A program made the translations under genes and the position numbers. Below the pieces are notes generated by a model. It did no database searches. It worked only from the letters and a program-made list of their open reading frames with translations, and was not told where the DNA came from. From Channallabes apus (taxonomy: Eukaryota > Chordata > Actinopteri > Siluriformes > Clariidae), in contig CM060121.1 of NCBI GenBank assembly GCA_030522415.1, positions 21,126,642-21,190,641 of the forward strand: a stretch of 64,000 nt of DNA, in the 5' to 3' direction. Of this stretch, positions 58,329 to 64,000 are shown piece after piece (positions within the stretch are counted from its first letter, which is position 1; each line of letters opens with the position of its first letter).

Positions 58329-58767
58329 TACACTGATCATCCATAACATTATCACCACCTGCTTAATATACTGTAGTGTAGGTCCCCCCATTTGCCTCCA
58401 AAATAGCAATGACGTGTGTTCTGACACCTGCCTCTCACAACCAGCATTGACCTTTTAACATGACACAAAACCTGCAGGTTTGGAGTTGCTCTGGTTTTGT
58501 GGCATGTTCCTGGTAATCCAAAGAAGGAAATCCGGTAAACTGGTGACAGGATGATGGACCACCAAGGTTTACTGATGCACAGGGGGAGCGAAGGCTGGCC
58601 TGTGTAGTCTGGGCCAATAGAAGTGCTAGTCTAGATCAAATTGCTGAAACGGTTAGTGCTGGTTGTGATAGAAAGGTCTCAGAACACAGTGCATCACTCG
58701 TATGGTGGCTAAAGGTCCCCTATACTCAATTAGGCAGGTGGTCATAATTTTATGACTGATCGGTGTA
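58329..58767. mobile_element. Non-autonomous mariner-type element (439 bp) with nested inverted repeats
   Basis: The terminal inverted repeats read TACACTGATCATCCATAACA at the left, and TTTTATGACTGATCGGTGTA at the right, whose reverse complement begins TACACCGATCAGTCATAAA. The element is flanked by TA on both sides. Inside, TGTTCTGACACCTGCCTCTC ACAACCAGCATTGAC (58415-58448) pairs with the reverse complement of GTTAGTGCTGGTTGTGATAG...TCTCAGAACAC (about 58651-58688). There is no transposase frame. The ends are those of a common fish mariner-like family. Confidence 0.8.
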
Positions 58768-58869
58768 TATACACAATATTAGTGTGGTAGATTAGCTATG
58801 TGGGGTAACATCAGGGGAATCTATATTTCCTTGTTCTGGGGTGAATTGGAATAGCGACTGCACCCCAGA

Positions 58870-59205
58870 TTTTGAATCATGACTGTGGGGATTTGTCCAT
58901 TCGATCAGAGGAGCTTTATTGAGGTCAACACTGATGTGAGGAGATGAGAGATGTAGTCACCATTCCAGTTCATCCCCCCCCCAAAAAAAAATCATGTTCA
59001 ATGGGGTTGAGCAAGTTCTTCCACTCCAAACTTGGCAAACCACATCGTCATGGACCTTGCTTTGTGCACAGGAGCAATGTGATGCTGCAACAGGGTTGGG
59101 CCCTACCTAATAGTTCCAATGAATTGACATTGTAATGCGGAAAGACACCCCTGCATATGGGTGTAACGGTCAGATGTCCACAAACATTTGGCCTATGTAG
59201 TGTAT
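58870..59205. mobile_element. Decayed Tc1/mariner remnant with one terminal repeat
   Basis: The right end reads GGTCAGATGTCCACAAACAT and TTGGCCTATGTAGTGTA (59170-59203), a teleost Tc1-type terminus. Inside, CCACATCGTCATGGACCTTG and CTTTGTGCACAGGAGCAATG are the reverse-strand traces of a transposase block (..HKARSMTMW..). No intact left end was found. Confidence 0.6.
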
Positions 59206-59717
59206 TTTTGCCTGTCATGATTTATACATGATTTATACATGATCATAGTGAAAAGTCAAGACTACATTTCCTGTAAAATCTCACAATGTGATAAAGGGAA
59301 CAAAATGAATCTGATTCAAACTTGTGACTTTAAATTTAAACTCTTAATAAGTCTGTCACTACCATGTGTTAGCAAAATTCAAATGCTTAATTGTGCGAAC
59401 ATTAAAGCTCCTGCACAGTGGCAGTGCCATGATCTGCTGATACGTGTAGTTTACCTAACTGGAAGAGGGGAAGAATAGTGGATAAATATGCATTTAAAAT
59501 ATATACTGTATATATATTGTTAAACTAGAAGCATGGATGGACAAAAACACACCCACATCACATACCAACTTATCTAAAATCAATTCCACCCACAGTTTCC
59601 ATTTCCAATTCCATTGACAGTCTTAGAAATTTATTTGCATTTGATCTGTATATACAGTGGTGTTCAAAATAATAGTAGTGTGTTGAAAAAAATGAGTAAA
59701 GCTCCATATCCATATCC

Positions 59718-59790
59718 AACTTGCCAGGCCACAGTTGTAAATAAGAAACCTGTTCTTAATCTGTCTTGTTAAATAAAAGTAAATTAAAAA
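59718..59790 (+). mobile_element. Retroelement-like 3' tail nested in the Tc1 left arm
   Basis: AACTTGCCAGGCCACAGTTG, TAAATAAGAA, CTGTTCTTAATCTG and CTTGTTAAATAAAAG resemble the 3' tail of a teleost non-LTR/SINE family (GTAAATAAGAA.CTGTTCT.AA.TGACTTGCCTGGTTAAATAAAG). It ends in an A-rich tail, as expected for a target-primed insertion. Confidence 0.55.
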
Positions 59791-60178
59791 AAACTTTTAA
59801 TTTAAATCACGTAAATACATTGGACACCCTGCACATTCTATTCTGTGTTCAAAATAATAGCAGTGTGTTAAAGAAATATGGAGTAAAGCTCCATATCCAT
59901 ATAATAACTTTTAATTTAAATCACATAAATACATTGGACACCCTGCACATTCTATTCTGAATCACAACATGAAGAAAAATGTGCTAAATGTATTATTAGT
60001 TTAATGTAATTGAAGAAAAATGTATACAAGTCTGTTATATATAACAACAGTATGGAGTTCAATTAGAGAGGTAAATTATTCTGTGAAAAACAGGTGTCAA
60101 ACAAGTTCCCCTTATTTAAGGATGAATGCAGAAAAGGTTGTCCTGTGCATTTCTCTCTGAAAATCAGAGTAAAATGGG

Positions 60179-60646
60179 TTGTCCAGACATTGTTCAGAAG
60201 AACAGCGTACTTTCATTTGCAGACAGTTTGTCAGGCGACCTCCAAACACTGAATTCAAGCCACAGTACACTGTGAAGCATGGAGGCACAAGCATCATGAT
60301 ATGGGGATGCTTCTCGTACTGTGGTGTTGGCCCTATTTATCACATTTCAGGGATCATGGATCAATTTGAGTACATCAGAATACTTAAAGAGATCATGTTG
60401 CCTTATTCTGATGAGGAAATGCCCTTGAAATGGGTGTTTCAACAAGACAACGACCCCAAACACAGGAGTAAGCGAGCAGCATCTTGGTTCCAGACCGACA
60501 AGATTAACGTTATGGAGTGGCCAGCCCAATCCCCAGACCTTAATCCAATAGAAAACTTGTGGGCTGACATTAAAAATGCTGTTTCTGAGGCAAAACCAAG
60601 AAATGCAGAGGAATTGTGGCATGTAGTACAATTGTCACAGATGTGA
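60179..60646 (+). pseudogene. Tc1-family transposase, catalytic C-terminal half only
   Basis: The frame reads RRPPNTEFKPQYTVKHGGTS, IMIWGCFSYCGVGPIYHI, then FQQDNDPKHRSKRAASWF, VMEWPAQSPDLNPIENLWAD and ends LSQM. The second Asp (QQD) and Glu (PIEN) keep the 34-residue spacing of DD34E enzymes. The DNA-binding domains and the first catalytic Asp are missing, so it is a 5'-deleted, inactive copy. The Met at 60179 is only where the open frame begins. Confidence 0.85.
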
Positions 60647-60983
60647 AGCAGTTCTCAGAAACCATGGTTATACAACTAAATATTAGTTCAGAGATGCACA
60701 AGAAAGATTAAACTTCAAGCATTTTTGTTTAAAAGGTAAATTCATCACTTTGTAAAGATGAGTGATGACACTGCTATTTTTTTTGGAACAGGCTAATATT
60801 GGTTTTTCATCACTTACATTAAACTGATAATACATTTAGCACATTTTTCTTCATGTTGAGATTCAGAATAGAATGTGCAGGGTGTCCAATGCATTTATGT
60901 GATTTCAATTAAAAGTTATTATATGAATATGGAGCTTTACTCACTTTTTTCAACACACTGCTATTATTTTGAACACCACTGTA

Positions 60984-63970
60984 TATATATATAGAGAGAG
61001 ATGCATTAGATACAGTAAATATACATATTTATATAATATATATTATATATTATATATTATATTTTAACATGTTACAAATGTCTTGTTGATTGACAAAGAC
61101 AGCAATAAGTTTTATTTTGATATCAAATATACAGAGGTAACTATTCAAATAGATTTTCACTCACATTTTCATTGCTTATTTGTATGAATAGTTAAAACCT
61201 CATACATTATCAATTGAAATTTATAATTGGAGATATTTAATGTATTGCAACTGTCTTTTTATTACATGTGTACAAAGGACTCTTTGTTGGTATAATTAGA
61301 GGAGCTTTTTGTTAATTATTTATCCAAAAAGTAATGTGATGCAGAACATGGTCCAGGTTCCATGGACATGTGCATTGCACGCAGCTTGTGCAATAGGATC
61401 TGTAGTCAAGTGTGCTGTCTGTGAAACCTGTCATTATTTGCAGCTGGTCCAGCTGGAGGATGCCAAAAATGGATTAATAATGATGCAATTACGTCACTGG
61501 AGCTAATGCCTGTTGCATTGTCAAACATTCATTACATTGTCAAACAACCTGATAACTATGAGCAGCCAGGCAGTGTAACCTGATAATTAGTGCTAGGTTG
61601 CTACCTTAACTCCTGTCATCATTAAAGGCTTCCTCTGAAACTGATAGGTTTCACATTTCCAGGGTAGACCCCCTAATTAAAGTAATAGGCGTTATGTGTG
61701 ATGGCCATGTTATATTGCTTTAACATGGACATCACAAGTAATAAATACTCAAATCACAAAATTCTTTGGGTCAGTAACTGTTAAAAATCATATTTATTAG
61801 ACTGTCCAGGTCAAGTGGAGATGGACAGCTTTCATTTATATGATGAGTGAAAGGAGAAAGATCAAACCCAAAATTCCACCTCCCTTCTAAGATACCTTGC
61901 TATATTTTATTTTCAACCACTCCTATGCCTCTGGCCCTGTTCAGTTAGAATCAAGCCTGTCTGAATAATTTGAAGATGAAGCCACCCATTTCTCCCAGTT
62001 TATATTTCTTCAATCAGTACCCAAACCACTTTAATTTTTAAATATGTATTCAGGAAAAAAACATGTTATTCTACAGAGCTATTTAATTTTCACATCTGAG
62101 TTGTCAATGGAGGTGTTGATTATTTTTTTATTATGGTATATATGTGGCATAGCTCTGACAATAGAGTGAGATATGAGAAATACGACATTAAATGTAACTT
62201 TAAGCAGATAAAGTACAACATATTGTCTAAACATAATATATAGATAATTCTTGATATGGCATATGAGGGGGAAAACACTTCATGTGCTGTTATGGGGAAA
62301 TAAACTCTGAATTTGTTGGTTTTCCATTCCAGCAGCTCACCTTCTCTCTTACATTGTGCATCTGTGCAGCATCACCTGGAACTCAGCTCAATTAAAAAGA
62401 TAAGCAAAGATCTGCAAGATAACTGCAGGCCAGCAATTACTGTGAGCAACCAGTTATGTATTCATGTAGTAATAGAAATTTATTCATGATGTATTTTTGT
62501 ACACAATAAGAAAGCCAGTAATAACGCAAAAGTGTTTTTATGTGGCATTTGTCATTCTGACAATCAGATTTTTTTTTTAATCTGGTAAAGTTGCTTTATG
62601 TATTTACTTTATTTACTAAAACCGGAGGTGTTCAAATAGAATAGAAGTAAAAATATACATTCAGATTTTTTTTTATTCATTGCACTTTAATTTACCCACT
62701 GAAAATAAAAAATACATATGACTTAAAATAAATCATGATTCAATGACCTTCAATCAAAACATCTTAAACTTCTAGTTAGACCTTCCATTGACTCATCATG
62801 TGTCCCTACAAATTTAGATTTTTGATCCAGTATTTGTAAACTTTTTTTTTTTTTTTACTTTTTCCACTTCTGAGCACAATGGAAATCCGAAAGTAGATGA
62901 ATAAAGATACATTTGAAAAGCACATGGGCTTTTTTAACTGAATCCTTTTAGAAACCACATCTGGTTGAGGTTATGTTACATATTTACACCTTCTCTGAAA
63001 TTTTCCCTCTGTCACCATGGAAATACTGCTGACACAGTGACGTAGAAAGGTGTTGCACAGCTCCCCGTGTCTGCAGAAGACGGCTGGTTACAGTGCTAAA
63101 ATAAGCCTGTGCTGTGGTTTCAATTTTAATACACTCATCCACACATATGCTCTCTTTTCCTCTTGCTTTTGAACTCCTGCCACATGATCCACTTCTCTTT
63201 TTCGAATACTTTGTTCCATTATTCAGCCCATTTCAAAGAATAACAGAATAGAAATGGCACTTAAAATCACTTTTCTGCCAAACTCAACCAAGCGAAAGTT
63301 CTTGTTGCTAGTCAAAGTAGTTCACTCAGAGAATTTGTCAAATGCCTTTAAATGTGTCAAATGCCTTTTGGTCATATTCTTTAGTACCTAAAATAACAAT
63401 AACAAGATTGTTAGTAGTTGTTATTGTAGTGATTCTGGTCCAGGTAATAGCAGTGCTATATTTTTTTCCGGAGGTAATTCCAGCTATCACAACAGCAAAA
63501 TTTGATATTTAGCAAGTAATCATTTAGGTAATAATTTTATATACTGTACTGTACATAAAATGTTTAATATATGGAAAAAAATATTGTTCCAACAACTTTA
63601 TATACAGGAGGTTTACTTGTACTTATTTACTGTATTACTGTATTGTAATACATATTGTTATTACTGTGTCAAGTAATCTATATTGTAAACCGCTATATAT
63701 AATGTTGGTAAAAGTTTGATAAAAACTTCTTATTCTGTTTGTTCATCATTAACACTTATGTTCCGTTTGGATTCCCTGACACCCCAGATCCTCTATACCA
63801 ACTAAGAAACCTTCTGAATGCTTTTTTCTCAATCAGTTTGTACTGATACTGTGCTCCAGACAATGCCTACAATAATTTCTACTTAAATTCAGTTCAGGGT
63901 CTCACAGAATCCAACTATGAAATATGAATTAATGCAAAATATTTGTTTTAGTATATTTAGATCTTATCTG
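60984..63970. other. AT-rich intergenic stretch, no gene seen
   Basis: No exon-like or transposon-coding frame is convincing. Small features: (TATATAT)n at 60983-61060, a poly-T at 62845-62856, an inverted pair TTGCAC/GTGCAA at 61375-61393 and a CACCATGGAAA X-box-like word near 63014. The segment 61340-61700 looks less AT-rich and repeat-free and could be a conserved non-coding element, which I cannot test here. Confidence 0.6.
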
Positions 63971-63972
63971 TT

Positions 63973-64000
63973 TGCGGTGGTACAGTGGCTTAGTGGTTAT
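63973..64000 (+). mobile_element. Start of a tRNA-headed SINE cut by the window end
   Basis: GCGGTGGTACAGTGGCTTAGTGGTTA resembles the head and A box of teleost tRNA-derived SINEs (GGTGGC.TAGTGGTTA). Only 28 bases are available. Confidence 0.5.

Larger units (their letters stand above)
59655..60981 (+). mobile_element. Tc1-like transposon with long terminal repeats and a rearranged left arm
   Basis: The ends CAGTGGTGTTCAAAATAATA (59655) and TATTATTTTGAACACCACTG (to 60981) are inverted repeats flanked by TA. The right arm extends about 200 bases and pairs with 59846-60000 rather than with the outermost left end alone. The left arm is present twice (59655-59843 and 59846-60000), and the first copy is broken by about 75 bases of a retroelement-like tail (59718-59790). 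A truncated transposase lies between the arms. Confidence 0.85.

Overview
The window is a vertebrate nuclear sequence, almost certainly from a teleost fish. It has multi-exon genes with GT-AG introns, dense dinucleotide microsatellites, Tc1/mariner DNA transposons, tRNA-headed SINEs and non-LTR retrotransposon tails. The most frequent repeat, a tRNA-headed SINE found in at least eight copies or fragments, is of a type abundant in catfishes and relatives. A siluriform/otophysan source is an inference, not proven.

Two protein-coding genes can be supported. (1) On the minus strand a complete 15-exon rapgefl1 (Rap guanine nucleotide exchange factor-like 1) runs from the start codon at 57145 to the stop at 9414. 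All 14 introns have GT-AG ends, the phases match, and the exons sum to 1,878 nt (625 codons plus stop). A CpG-rich first exon and promoter lie at about 56.7-57.4 kb, intron 1 is 24.6 kb, and a roughly 1.85 kb 3' UTR ends near 7.55 kb. (2) On the plus strand the last two coding exons of an unrecognised coiled-coil protein lie at 2733-2829 and 3436-3489, followed by a long candidate 3' UTR to about 6.72 kb. The two genes converge tail to tail, with SINE fragments between them.

Layout: 1-1156 Tc1 fossil; 1157-2732 inferred intron with a mariner N-terminal fossil; 2733-6720 end of the coiled-coil gene; 6795-7490 SINE fragments; 7550-57145 rapgefl1 with introns full of repeats (SINEs, a non-LTR reverse-transcriptase C-terminus at 15.5-16.3 kb, several mariner/Tc1 fossils, long microsatellites); 57.1-58.0 kb promoter-proximal DNA; 58.3-61.0 kb a cluster of three DNA transposons; 61-63.97 kb AT-rich DNA with no gene seen; 63973-64000 the start of another SINE.

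I found no system that looks unprecedented. The items most worth a second look are: a RAPGEFL1 catalytic-region substitution; a SINE with a fold-back arm; a Tc1 element whose left arm is duplicated and carries a retroelement-like tail; a family of mariner fossils sharing one terminal repeat; a perfect 18-bp-stem hairpin, a repeated 350-bp block with octamer motifs and two exon-like segments inside rapgefl1 intron 1. All family assignments come from motif recognition by eye; no search was run.
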